Shown: one piece after another, positions 1 to 10,963 of the stretch
Layout of the letters: every line of letters begins with the position of its first letter
Position numbering within the stretch: position 1 is the stretch's first letter
DNA from: Brassica napus
Taxonomy: Eukaryota; Streptophyta; Magnoliopsida; Brassicales; Brassicaceae
DNA: 64,000 bases
Reading direction: 5' to 3'
NCBI RefSeq assembly: GCF_020379485.1
Contig: NC_063448.1
Coordinates: 7,277,726 to 7,341,725 of the forward strand
Notes under the pieces: generated by a model
Told to the model about the DNA's origin: nothing
The model's database searches: none
The model's input: only the letters and a program-made list of their open reading frames with translations
Made by a program: the position numbers and the translations under genes

Positions 1-1039
1 CCGGAAACAAACGAATTACAGTCTTTCTAACAAAATATAAAAAAAACATTATATACTCGGCTCTTAGCGAAAAATGTTTCTCTTTATATTGGCTTTAAGA
101 GAAATCAGAGGGAAGGAAACATAAGTTTAATTTTCTAACTGTGATTATACATGTTTTTATGATATAACATAAACAGTATATATCATAAGGATCCCATAAT
201 TTTCATTGGTTGAAACTATATAAATGCGATCGTAAAAATAAGTGAGGATGGGAAAACAGTATATATCATATACACTTGAATGATATATGAAATTTGATTT
301 TTGTGTGCGTCTATGTTATTTTTATGATTACATTTTTAGGAAATACGACTAAAGCAATGAGATGACATTGGTCAAAAAAAAAAAAACTAAAAATCTCAGA
401 CGCATAATAGTCCGTATAAGGCAACATAGATAAGTTTAGAACGGAACCAAACTTTTTAATAAACTTCGCTCTAATAAACTTTGTTGAATGAAAAAATGTC
501 TACTTAAAAACATGCACAGAGATCCTGCAATCTTGAAATTACTGAAAAGTAGTTGTATAAATGGTATACATAGCAGCTTGAAGAGTACATATAATTTTGA
601 TGCGCATAACTTCAGTTGGTTTGCCTGCAAATTGTGTGTGTTTGAGTTGTCGATAGGTAATTGTCCCTGCAATTACTTATATTAACTGTTTGCTTTAAAA
701 CATGAGTATTTACTATATAAAAGTACGCAATCGGCATACCTTCCACGTTAAAACACTTGTTCTTGCACAAACTTGCCGCACAACCTCTGTTAATTAAACA
801 TAAAATATTATAAGCAACATAGACAATATATCAAAAATTTAAGACTTCTCGTAAGAACATATAATACCATAAGCAACACAGCAAATACTTACTTATATGT
901 CTTTTTCTTCAAACAAATTCTGAAAAACTTCTTTGTAAACGACATTCATGGTTGACCTCTGTGGCTTCCCAACTTTGTCTGTAAGTAAAATCTTTAACCC
1001 TTTCATGGATTTCACTTTGTGGGTTTTAACCAGGGTTGA

Positions 1040-1480
1040 CCTTTGTGGCTATTATGTATTATAATATTAAATATGTTTTAATATCTTTGAAAGTGATGTC
1101 TCGTTATAATGGTTGCATGAACTATAAAGCGTATCGTTATAATGGTTGCATTATATTTAGTTTTGAAAGTGATGAGTACATCTTTCACTCTGTGGTGACG
1201 TACTGGATCGTGATGCAAACCCCCCCCCCCCAGCGATGCGTCTATGGTTTTGAAAGTGATGAGTACATCTTTGAGATGAACGGTCATGTCTCGTTGAAAT
1301 ATGATACAGATTGTGCTCTTCTTCAAAGTGTTCAGGATGAGTTCTTCATTGAGATGAATGGTCATGTCTCGTTTAAAGATGATACCGAGGGACTCGTCTT
1401 GAACCACGACGTGTCTAAACGTTCCGAGCCTTGGGGTAACTGGGTCGTCGTTTCCTGAGTCGGGGGATACGTAGAACTCC
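1040..1480. repeat. Degenerate short direct-repeat block
   Basis: Several segments recur in the same orientation. GGTCATGTCTCGTT is seen at about 1283 and 1358, each followed by a similar stretch ending in GATAC. TTTTGAAAGTGATGAGTAC is seen at about 1161 and 1247. TTATAATGGTTGCAT recurs at about 1104 and 1137. Both strands are open for 140-165 codons, but the predicted peptides contain the same repeated segments and no domain I recognise. I call it repeat DNA, possibly the remains of a captured gene fragment. Confidence 0.5.
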
Positions 1481-2088
1481 GAACCTTTCATTAAAAACAG
1501 TGCGGTTGAAGTAAAAGGTGGGTAAGAATGAAGAAGAGACAAATCCGTAGCATTAACTTTACGTGAGAACTCCAAATCATGAGTTGGTTACTTATTTTTC
1601 TAGAGTAAGGAAACTCTTTAAGAAATCCGCTAATAGAAAAATCAAATAAGGAAACTAATTTGTGAGAGTCTCTCTCCAATAGACACGTGTCCTAATTGGT
1701 GTGAAAGCATTAACTCCAATGCTCCTCTTTTAATATATAAGGTATTTATACACTTCTATGTCTGATTCCTATGATTCAGTAAACATGACCAATCAAATAA
1801 AAAGCAAATTTGCAAAAATTAATAACTTTCCCAATCAGGGTTTTCAGTTAATATCACTCTAATCAATTTAACCTAAACAAAATCATAATAACGTTAGAAA
1901 TTACTCCGGTGCAAGTAATCTATTTGCGTGTTCCTCCGAAGACTTCGTAAACGCTGATGTTTCTCGTCGGTTTCATACTTAAATCAAAGTATCACGTTCT
2001 TTTTCTTCTTATGTTCAAGATTATATAATATATATAATAACTAAGTAGATGATTAACCATCATTACAAGCAATCAACCATTATTTAGA

Positions 2089-2116
<28 letters not shown>
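2089..2116. repeat. (AT)14 microsatellite upstream of the MACPF gene
   Basis: An uninterrupted AT dinucleotide run lies about 55 bases before the MACPF start codon. It could overlap the TATA region or 5'UTR, and it is likely to vary in length between accessions. Confidence 0.85.
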
Positions 2117-2119
<3 letters not shown>

Positions 2120-2170
2120 CCTTTTTCCTACAGAAGACTCGCAGCTTAATAACTACCATAGGAAACAGAA

Positions 2171-5100
2171 ATGAACAGAGGAGGCGGTGGGGATGTGGTC
2201 GAAACTGTGGTCAAGAGTCTTGGCAAAGGTTTCGATTTAACGGCGGATTTCCGGTTAAAATATTGCAAAGAAGGCGACGCTGCCGCCGGAGATGACAGAT
2301 TGGTTGTCCTCGACGAAACTCAAAACAGAGAACTGCATGTTCCTGGCTTCGGAGCTATTCAGAATGTCTCCTCCGATATCAACTGCGACAAAGGAGAACG
2401 CACTCGGTTCCGTTCCGACATTCTTGATTTCAACAAGGTCATCGATCGTTTCATGTCTTTTATCAATATAAAACTATCAAACTCTTGTTAGTATATATAT
2501 ATGTTTTATATGTGTGTGTGTTGTTTTTGGAGTTCAGATGTCGGAGTATTTTAATCAGAGATCGTCGGTGACCGGAAAAATACCGTCGGGAAATTTCAAC
2601 GCGACGTTCGGGTTTCAAAGTGGTTCATGGGCAACTGACGCCGCAAACGTTAAATCTTTAGGTCTTGACGCTTCTCTGGTAACGCTCTTTAATCTACACA
2701 TCCACAATCCCAATCGTTTGCGTCTCACTGATCGCGTTCGAAACGCCGTTCCTTCTTCCTGGAACCCGCAGTTACTTGCCAGGTATTATAATTGCATTTT
2801 TCCTAATTTTTAAAACTTTTTTTTTTTTCCATTTGATGGTGTGGTGTGTGGCACATTACGCTACGAGCACACATTTCAAGTTCTGGGTTGAATTCTGATA
2901 CAACAGTTGGGACATTTTTGACTAATTCTATGTTACTATAATTTAATGTGGAATATATCTTGATTTCTTCAATATTTTTTTTTAATTTAACTACTCAAAT
3001 TCAACGTTTCCAACTAAAGATCATACCGAATAATCAGGAAGAAACTTGGTTAAGAAACTAATTAAACTTTGAATAACTGTAAACTGGAAGAACTGAATAT
3101 TATTTGCGAAGACTTTTAAACGATAATGTAATCTATAACCACCACCAGCTTGTTTTTATATAATTTTGTTATAATACATAATATTTTGTCAGTATTATCG
3201 TAATAGTAAATAATTAATTTTGAAACGGAATAGATTTGCTGACAAAAAAATGGAATAGATTTATAGAGAGATATGGGACACACGTAATAACTGGGGTGAG
3301 CGTAGGAGGACAAGACGTGGTTGTTGTGAGACAAGACAAGTCATCCGATCTCGATACCGACCTCCTCCGTCACCATCTCTACGATCTCGGCGACCAACTG
3401 TTCACAGGCTCTTGTCTTCTCTCTACTCGCCGGCCTAATAAGGTCAGCACAATTTTAAGTTGTCGATAAAGTCAGCACAACACATTCTTTTGTTGTGTTC
3501 ATTATTGGAGTTTGGTATTGCAGTTTCCAGAGGCGTTCAATGTCTTTGACGACAAAGAAACGGTCGCTTTCAATAATTTCTCGATGAACTCCAAAGATGT
3601 AAGTAAGTTTCACAGAAGCTAAACAACATATTGTATGATGAACATTTTCATCACTAGAAAAAGCCATTTACATTTTCAGGGGATAACGGTTATATGCGCC
3701 AAAAGAGGAGGCGACGGGAGAGCAAAAAGCCATAGCGAATGGCTAATAACAGTTCCCGAAAAGCCTGACGCCATCAACTTCAACTTTATTCCGATCACAT
3801 CACTGCTCAAAGACGTCCCTGGCTCTGGTCTTTTAGCTCATGCCATGTCTCTCTACCTTAGATGTAACTTCACTTACCTACTCTAACCTTAATATTTGAC
3901 TATTGATGGGAGTAGTAGTTTTGATTGAAGGAGTTAATTTGGTAATTTTGACAGACAAGCCGCCGTTAATGGACCTACAATACTTTTTGGACTTCTCTGG
4001 GCCTAGAACGTGGGCTCCCATTCATAACGACCTTCCGTTTGGCGCGGCGCCAAATATGGCTTCTGCGTATCCAGCTCTTCATATCAACTTCATGGGTCCC
4101 AAACTATACGTTAATACCACTCACGTACGTATATATTTTACATCCCTAGTTCTTGCTTGCATTTTTTTGTAGTTCTTTCACAAAGTCACTTACATTGTTA
4201 ACTAATTATAGGTGACCACGGAGAAGAACCCAGTAACAGGATTGCGATTGTTCCTCGAAGGCAAGAAATGCAATAGGTAAAAAGTCAACCAAAGCAAATT
4301 AACTTAAACTTGACATTTGTTTTTAGAAAATTACTGTGATTATTAAGCAAAGAAGGGACTGGCTAGAATTTCTTGGTTATCAAGAATCAAGTCTAGAACT
4401 AGAGCTAAACTTGAAGATAATATGGCTGGAAGCCAAACATAAACTAGGCAGAGCCGCAGAGAAGGAACTAATGCAACAGTTGTCTAGATGAAGAAGATAA
4501 TATATATATATATGGCTTGAAGTCTAGAAACTTTTGGTTATCAAAAAGAAAAAAAAACTAGGTTTGATGATAATTTGCGTAACGATGCGATTTGTAATTA
4601 AATATCTCTTCATGTGCGTAGCTATATATCGATATAATATAGTAATGTGTTATGTTCATCAGGCTGGCTATACACTTGCAACACCTAGAAAATACGAGGA
4701 CAACTGTTGGTGAAAAGATCACCGACAATCATAGATGGAGAGGCTCCGACGAAATATCTGATAGCAATCGTTACTTCGAACCATTAAACGGTAAGAAATT
4801 CTCACACGTGTGTACAGCTCCAGTGAAGTATGACCCAAACTGGACCACAACAACAACAACAAGCAAACACTCAAGCAACGTCGCTTACATAGTCACCGGA
4901 GCTCAGCTAGAAGTGCAGAAACACGGCTCAAAATCCGTTCTCCATCTCCGTCTCCGTTTCACCGGAGTCTCTGATCACTACGTCGTTCAGAAAGATTGGG
5001 TCCATGGACCAGGAACTTCCCAAAGATCTGGAATCTTCTCTTCCATGAGCTTACCGTTGACTAGTGGGAGTGTTCATCATAATATGGTCACTAACAAAGA

Positions 5101-5329
5101 CAAAAACGAGGTCGTTTTGGACTCTGGTGTCTACCCAAGAGGACCTCCTGTGCCGGCGAATAACAAGATCGTGAAATTCGTGGATCTTTCGCAGTTATGT
5201 CGAGGACCTCAAAACAGTCCTGGTCATTGGTTAGTCACGGGTGTTAGGCTTTATTTGGATAAAGGGAAACTTTGCTTGCATGTCAAGTTTGCTCTGCTAC
5301 ATCACCAACGCCTTCTTGGCGCTTCTTGA
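2171..5329 (+). CDS. MACPF domain protein, At1g14780-like, 8 exons
   Basis: A plant membrane-attack-complex/perforin family protein of the CAD1/NSL1 group. Characterised members restrain cell death and salicylic-acid-linked immunity; the role of this member is inferred only from family. Exons by splice sites and reading phase are 2171-2437, 2538-2782, 3259-3442, 3524-3598, 3680-3863, 3955-4124, 4212-4276 and 4663-5329. They join without a phase error into 1857 nt, 618 aa. All introns have GT and AG ends. The MACPF signature YGTHVITG starts at about residue 176 (exon 3). No signal peptide or obvious membrane segment is seen, as is usual for plant members. The start is chosen because the family-typical N-terminus (a KSLGKGFDLTADFRLKYC-like segment) follows it at once. 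It looks complete and functional. Part of exon 8 is duplicated at 32628-34612. Confidence 0.93.
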
Positions 5330-5394
5330 CAAAAAAAAAATATCAAAAAGATTAGAATAAATTTGTTTGTTCTCCTTATTGATTTTGATGTGTG

Positions 5395-5412
5395 TATATA
5401 TGGAGGCTGCGA
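5395..5412 (+). repeat. Left TSD of the 5413-6253 retroposon
   Basis: TATATATGGAGGCTGCGA here is repeated exactly at 6254-6271, flanking the inserted retroposon. An 18-bp duplication is typical of L1-type target-primed reverse transcription. Confidence 0.85.
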
Positions 5413-6253
5413 GACAGGGAACCAACCTCTCTCTTCTGTTTAGAGAGAGAGAAAAAACCTCTCTTGTTCTTCACACTTCAAAATCTTTCAGAGGAAGAAG
5501 GTTTATGTTTATGGTTCCTTTTTGTTTTTTGTTGTAAATTTCGATCTTGTAAGATCGATCACTGTCTTCGCTTAGGCGATTTTCCTTCTTCCCTCGGGGA
5601 TCTTTTTGATGTGGTTTTAATAAATTCCAGTCATCTTCTGATTGGATCTGATAGAAACCTCTCGCTATCATTTTTACCAATCCCGGTGATTAATGATTAG
5701 ATGCTTCAATCATCGTATCAACAAATCTTTTTTCTAGGAGTATCAGACTCTACGGAAGCCATGAATCGGCGTTAAAGGTAGAGCTTCTCTGATTGAAGAA
5801 TGGATGAGTTAGAAAGGTTTTTTGGGTCTCTTTTGGAGCAGATTCAGTAGAGTTGGCGTGAAAACGGTCCAACAAAGAGTCTTCCTCCATCCGACCTAAG
5901 TCTCCTCCGATGTAATCAACGGTGGTTGCCGGTTGTAAAGCGAAAGGTAATAGAGTTCAAGGGTTTGGGCGCAGCAAAGGATTGCAGTGAAGTCAACGGA
6001 AAAGCTTCTCCGGCAGTTTAGCGACACAAGGAGAGGCGGTGGAATCGAGCGGTGAAGAATAGATTGGTGGCAAGTTGTGTTCTCAGAAGTGGCCACGTTG
6101 CAGCAATCCTAAGGAGAGTTCTACACGTGTTGCTTTTAATTAGGTTTTATCATTCATCTCACATGTTGGGTTTTCTGTCTAGTTCTTTGTACTCTTGTAA
6201 TAGCCCAAAAAGGATTTAATGAAATGAACCAATGTTGACAAAAAAAATATATA
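5413..6253 (+). mobile_element. Non-autonomous LINE-like retroposon
   Basis: The insert is bounded by an exact 18-bp TSD (5395-5412 and 6254-6271). It begins with GA/CT-rich leader-like sequence and ends with a 3' region like plant L1-type LINEs (a stretch around GGATTTAATGAAATGAACC) followed by an A-rich tail that runs into TA repeats. At about 840 bp it has no reverse transcriptase or endonuclease frame, so it is a short derivative that probably uses LINE enzymes in trans. It lies about 80 bp past the MACPF stop codon and may affect that gene's polyadenylation region. A second element with a similar start motif lies at 45964-46707. Confidence 0.7.
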
Positions 6254-6271
6254 TATATATGGAGGCTGCGA

Positions 6272-6788
6272 TGTGTGTTTGATGGGCCTGGCGTACTCCA
6301 GAGAAAGTGTTCATGTACGTATAATGCTGAGACTTGAGAGATTATTTATATTTTATAGTAGTAAGCTTTTTTCTTCGGCTATATGTCTATAAGCTATATT
6401 ATTATGAATTTGCTTTCTTGTCGTTTTTTCCATAATTTTAGTGAATTTTTTTATTTATCATATTTCTTAAAATAAATCATTAGTTTACTTTCATCTTTTC
6501 CATAATTTTAGTGAATTTTTTTATTTGAAATCTTTTTTAGGATAAATTATTAGTTTAATTAATTATTATTATTTAAAATCTTATGTTAATATATATATTT
6601 ATCATGATGTTTATGATAATTAATAAATATTAACTTATTCAACCTATATATATAATACTTATATTTTTTTAAAAAATATATCTAATATATAGTTATCATG
6701 ATATTTAAAACTTTTAATTAATAAATATATATTAACAATTGATATTAACAATATATACCCAGAATATCATAATTATGTTTATCTTATA
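6272..6788. other. AT-rich non-coding DNA
   Basis: Intergenic sequence downstream of the MACPF gene. I see AT-rich simple sequence and no gene, RNA or clear element end. Confidence 0.5.
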
Positions 6789-7038
6789 CTCTCTCCATTT
6801 CACAAAGATAGATTTTTTACTATTTTCACACATATTAAGAAAACACATTAGATTATCATAATAAATGTATTGTTTTCTGTAATTTTCAATTTTCAATAAC
6901 TTTCAACCAATAATAATTCAATAAAGTTAATTAATTTTCTTGAAGTTTACAATTTTTTCATAGAAAACACAAAAAATACATCATTGTGAAACAAACTTTT
7001 TTTTTTCTATAAAGTCTATCTTAATAGAACGGAAGGAG
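6789..7038. mobile_element. Stowaway-like MITE (Tc1/mariner type)
   Basis: A 250-bp element with terminal inverted repeats. The left end CTCTCTCCATTTC pairs with the complement of the right end GAACGGAAGGAG, and the similarity extends inward through a shared AAGATAGA segment. TA dinucleotides flank both ends (6787-6788 and 7039-7040), the Tc1/mariner target duplication. No coding capacity, as expected for a Stowaway MITE. Confidence 0.75.
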
Positions 7039-7064
7039 TATTTAGTTTATGATTTAATGACTAA

Positions 7065-7853
7065 CTAGATCTCGATCCACGCAACTGCGCGGATTTTTGT
7101 TTTCATTTATTTTTATATAAACATTTTGTTTTCAATTCTAAATTGGTATATATTATAATATATATATATATATGTGTGTGTCTATCAATTTTTAAAACAT
7201 AATAAGTTTACGGTATATTTTTTTCATTGAATAGATCGTTTCACATGTATTTGTATCTTCTTCTATATATATATTTTCGGATTATTATTTCATTATTAAA
7301 ATCGTAGCTATATATATAAAGATTAGTAAAATATTTTTTTATTGTCATATTCAAAAATATGTAACATTTCACAAATTTAGAAAGTTTTTAAAAAATTAAA
7401 CTTTCCGCTTCATAGATTTATATTATCGAGTAAATAATTAAACATTTAGTTTTTGTTTAATTTTTAAAATAAACTACGTATATAGTTTAAAATTTGTTTT
7501 CATTAGTTTACTGTAGTAAAGATTAATCATTGTTAGATAATATGATTTTTGTTATTTAAAAAAAATCTTTATAATTCTAAAAGTTAACATCGACAAATAT
7601 TTAAATTATTAACATATGGAGGTATAGTATTACAACATTAAATTATATCTATTTAATTTATACTATCTATAAATCCAATGGATCATCTATTATTTAAATC
7701 CAATTATTGATAGTCCAATAAAAAATTTAGGTATGCCCATGATAAGATTAGAGATTAAATGTAAAAAGACTTTCTAAAAATAGGTCCATTAGGTCATTTT
7801 AAAAAAAAATTACACATGAATCAAGGTTGTGACTTCTACTTTAATATATAAGA
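7065..7853 (-). mobile_element. Non-autonomous Helitron, minus orientation
   Basis: Read on the minus strand, the element begins TCTTATATATTAAAG at 7853, a 5' end typical of Brassicaceae Helitrons. It ends CTAG at 7065, preceded by a GC hairpin (complement of CCACGCAACTGCGCGG at 7077-7092, one stem mismatch). The flanking bases are A at the 5' side and T at the 3' side, as expected for insertion between A and T. It is 789 bp and encodes no Rep/helicase. Confidence 0.75.
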
Positions 7854-8460
7854 TATTATAGTCAATTTCTCTGATTCTTATTGAAAATATTGATCCACAA
7901 TACATATTATTATAAAATTTACATTTAAGTATATTAATATTTTAATTAATCGGTTTCCTCGGTTTTTTCGGTTGGAAAACGATTAATATACTGAACTATA
8001 TCCATATATTGCGGTTTCTTAAAAATAACATCTATTCACTTTATACGGTACTATCAAATCCAAACTATTTTCTCCATTTCAGATCGATTCGGTTTTAAAT
8101 GATTTGTTTTTATCGGATTAAACATCTCGAGGCTATTTTTATTCTGTTGACGTTTTATGGGCTGTAATTGCTTATAACCGTTTCAGTGCAACTGGATCTC
8201 TTTTCAATCCAGATATGATAAGTGTTTAATTTTTCGTAATTTGATTGTTACTATAGAAAAAAAGTTTTCAACCAAAATCCACATCCCATAAATAAAACTA
8301 TGAAAGAAAATAATATAATTTAATACGTTGATTTCCAATATGAATATTAAAGTTTATTAAAGTTTTGTATTTATAATATTAATTTAAAATTATATCTAAT
8401 TTAATATTTTTAATAAAAAAAACATTATAACTAAAAATTGTTAGATATATATATATTATT

Positions 8461-8487
8461 CCGCACAACGTGCGGGAAATCAACTAG
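8461..8487 (+). mobile_element. Helitron 3' terminus
   Basis: CCGCACAACGTGCGG (6-bp stem, 3-base loop) is followed 12 bases later by CTAG and then T, the classic Helitron 3' end in plus orientation. I could not place the matching 5' end, so only the terminus is annotated. The element probably covers much of the AT-rich DNA before it. Confidence 0.6.
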
Positions 8488-10039
8488 TTATAGATATATA
8501 AGATTCTTAGTCATTATTTAAATTACTACTAATTTTACACTTCTTATGTTAAATAAATATTTTTTAGTATCATGTTCATCATCAAATACTCTCTTAAAAA
8601 TATTATCAAATAAAAATTTTAGGACTTAAAAATATGATACAAATTTCTTTTGTTTATGATTTTTTTTATTGAAATGAAAACAATTATCAAATATTCTTTT
8701 ACAGTTTTTTAGGATTTTAGAAAACGAAATTAGTATTACATTATCTTTTACAATTATATTTTGCCTAGGATTTAGAAAAATAAAATTTCTATCAAATAAT
8801 TATTTCCAGTTAATATTAATTATTTTTAAAACTTGTCATTTTCAAAATTCATTTTTTCAATATCACTAATATTTTTACAATTTTTCTTGTTATTTAAATA
8901 ATTTTTACTATCATGTTTATCATTAATTATTTTAAGTTATAATTACTATTAAATAACATTTTACAATTCCCTCTGGTCAGGATTAAAAAAATAAAATATT
9001 AATTGGTTAAGAATATAAAGATTTTTTTTTTGAATCTCTTTTATTTAGGATTTTAGTAAAAGAAGCAATTATTTTCACGTAATGACAGTTTTTATTGACA
9101 CATTCACAATTTATTTTTTTTAATTGACACATGTTACAATCATATCACGTGAAATATTGGTTAATTTTGGTTTATATTTTTTAACACAAAATTATTAGAA
9201 ATTAAATTTAGTTAATTATAAGAAAAATAAGATTATCTTTACATTTTTATTTTATTTAAACTTTTAAAAAGGAAATTAATTATTTTATAATTAGTTTTTC
9301 TTTTAGATTTTTATACAAATATTCTATTTTTAATAAAAAAAGTTCTATTTAGTTTTGTTTATATATTTTGTCTTATTCATACAAACACACATTCATCGTA
9401 TTCACATGTACTTATGTACGACAACAACATCAAAATTAAAAGTTATATTAGCATCATTAGATGTAATAAGAATAATAAAAAGTTGAGTTGTATCAAGAAA
9501 TTAAAAGAAAATACTCATGTAATACTTTTCATGTAAATACTAAATACTATTGTTTTTGTAAAAATAGTATATGGAAGCTTAAACGTAAATATAGATGTGA
9601 AATATTTGTAGCTACTTTTGGTCACAATTTTTTAACATACAATTATCTATTAAAAAAGAAAAGTTAGTTACTTATAAGAAAATAATAAGAGTACTTTTAC
9701 AATTTTCTTTTAATTAGGCTTTTAAAAAAGTAATATTACTTATTTTAAAGTTATTTTTCTTCAATTTTTTATTAAATAATTTATAATAAGAGTGATTTTA
9801 CAATTCGTTTTTTTTTTAACATTTTTTTCTTAAAAGTTAATATTTTATTTTATAATTATCTATCTTTAGTATCTTTTAAAACAAACATTATAATAAAATA
9901 ATAATAAGACAATTAAATAGTATTTATAATTAATTTTTAAGAAAATTCGTTTTTATTATTTTAGTGTATATATTTTTGATTATGTGATAGTTTAACACAC
10001 ATCACATTATTAAATATATAACTAACATGTGTCACAATA
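8488..10039. other. AT-rich intergenic DNA with degenerate internal repetition
   Basis: No gene is visible. Motifs such as TTTTAGGATTTTAG followed by AAT/TATTA tracts, and segments around ACATGTGTCACAAT, recur imperfectly every few hundred bases. This suggests an old amplified or tandemly degenerated sequence, but I cannot define a clean unit. Confidence 0.4.
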
Positions 10040-10048
10040 ATGTTAATT

Positions 10049-10568
10049 GAGAAAATTTTATGTTTATCACTTTCATGGTATCACTTTTCATCTTTACCAC
10101 CACTAAAGTGACATTTTCAAAATATTTAATTCATTAAGTGGCAAAAGACGCTTATACCCTTGTTATATATATAATAATAAATTATTATTTAAATAAATAA
10201 AATAAAAAAATAGAAAAAAATATACTTTTTTATGTTTTCGAATTATACTTTTTCAAATTCGAACTTTTTATATATATTTTTTTGAATTTTTTGTTTTATA
10301 TTTTTTTCAAATTTCTTTTTGAAAATCGAAAATTATGTTTGAAACTATTTTTTAATATTTTTTAAATATTTATTTATATATTTATTAGAATCCTAAATTT
10401 CACATTCCAAAAATTGTACTCCACCCCTCAACTCTAAACCCTAAGTCTATATTTTAGTTAACCTTATGGGTGTATAAATGTTTTTTACCCTTCATTAAAA
10501 GTGAGGTAAAAGTGGTTAGTGCAAACATGAAAAATATACTATGAATGTGGTATTTGTGGCAATTTCTC
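10049..10568. mobile_element. Mutator-like MITE
   Basis: A 520-bp element with long terminal inverted repeats. The left end (GAGAAAATTTTATG..., then CATGGTATCACTTTTCAT) matches the complement of the right end (GAGAAATTGCCACAAATACC..., then CATAGTATATTTTTCATG). It is flanked by a 9-bp near-perfect TSD: ATGTTAATT at 10040-10048 and ATATTAATT at 10569-10577. Nine-base TSDs with long inverted repeats fit the Mutator superfamily. It has no coding capacity. Confidence 0.7.
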
Positions 10569-10963
10569 ATATTAATTAACAACTTAAAAAAACTAAGTTT
10601 ATATAAATAATAATAATAATAATAAGACTATTAAATAATATTTTTAATTAATTTTAATTAACTTTTAATAAAATTTGTTTTGTTAATATCTTATTAAATA
10701 TATATTTTTAATTATGAGATAAATTAGCACATGTCACAATCTTAAAATATATAATTGTTATGTGTGGCGATTATATTAATTAGCAATTTTGAAGAACCAA
10801 ACTTTATATAATAAGATAGATTTATTTGATCGCAGGATACGAAAATTACGATTTAGTACAAACCAAACATTTAGTACAACGAGCACTCCACACCACAAAC
10901 ATTTTGTACATAGAAACTCACAACCAAAGTAAAAACCAAAGCTCTTAAAAATCTGGCTAAGAA

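Larger units (their letters stand above)
1..2170. other. Upstream non-coding region of the MACPF gene
   Basis: No gene can be supported here. The stretch is AT-rich and holds a degenerate repeat block at about 1040-1480 (separate entry), a run of C at about 1220 and an (AT)n tract just before the MACPF gene. The proximal promoter and 5'UTR of that gene must lie in the last few hundred bases. No reading frame in 1-1000 has a recognisable product. Confidence 0.5.

Noticed and set aside
1217..1230. Run of C as a possible regulatory or structural motif
   Set aside because: A single homopolymer that could be a sequencing or slippage feature; no partner motif nearby.
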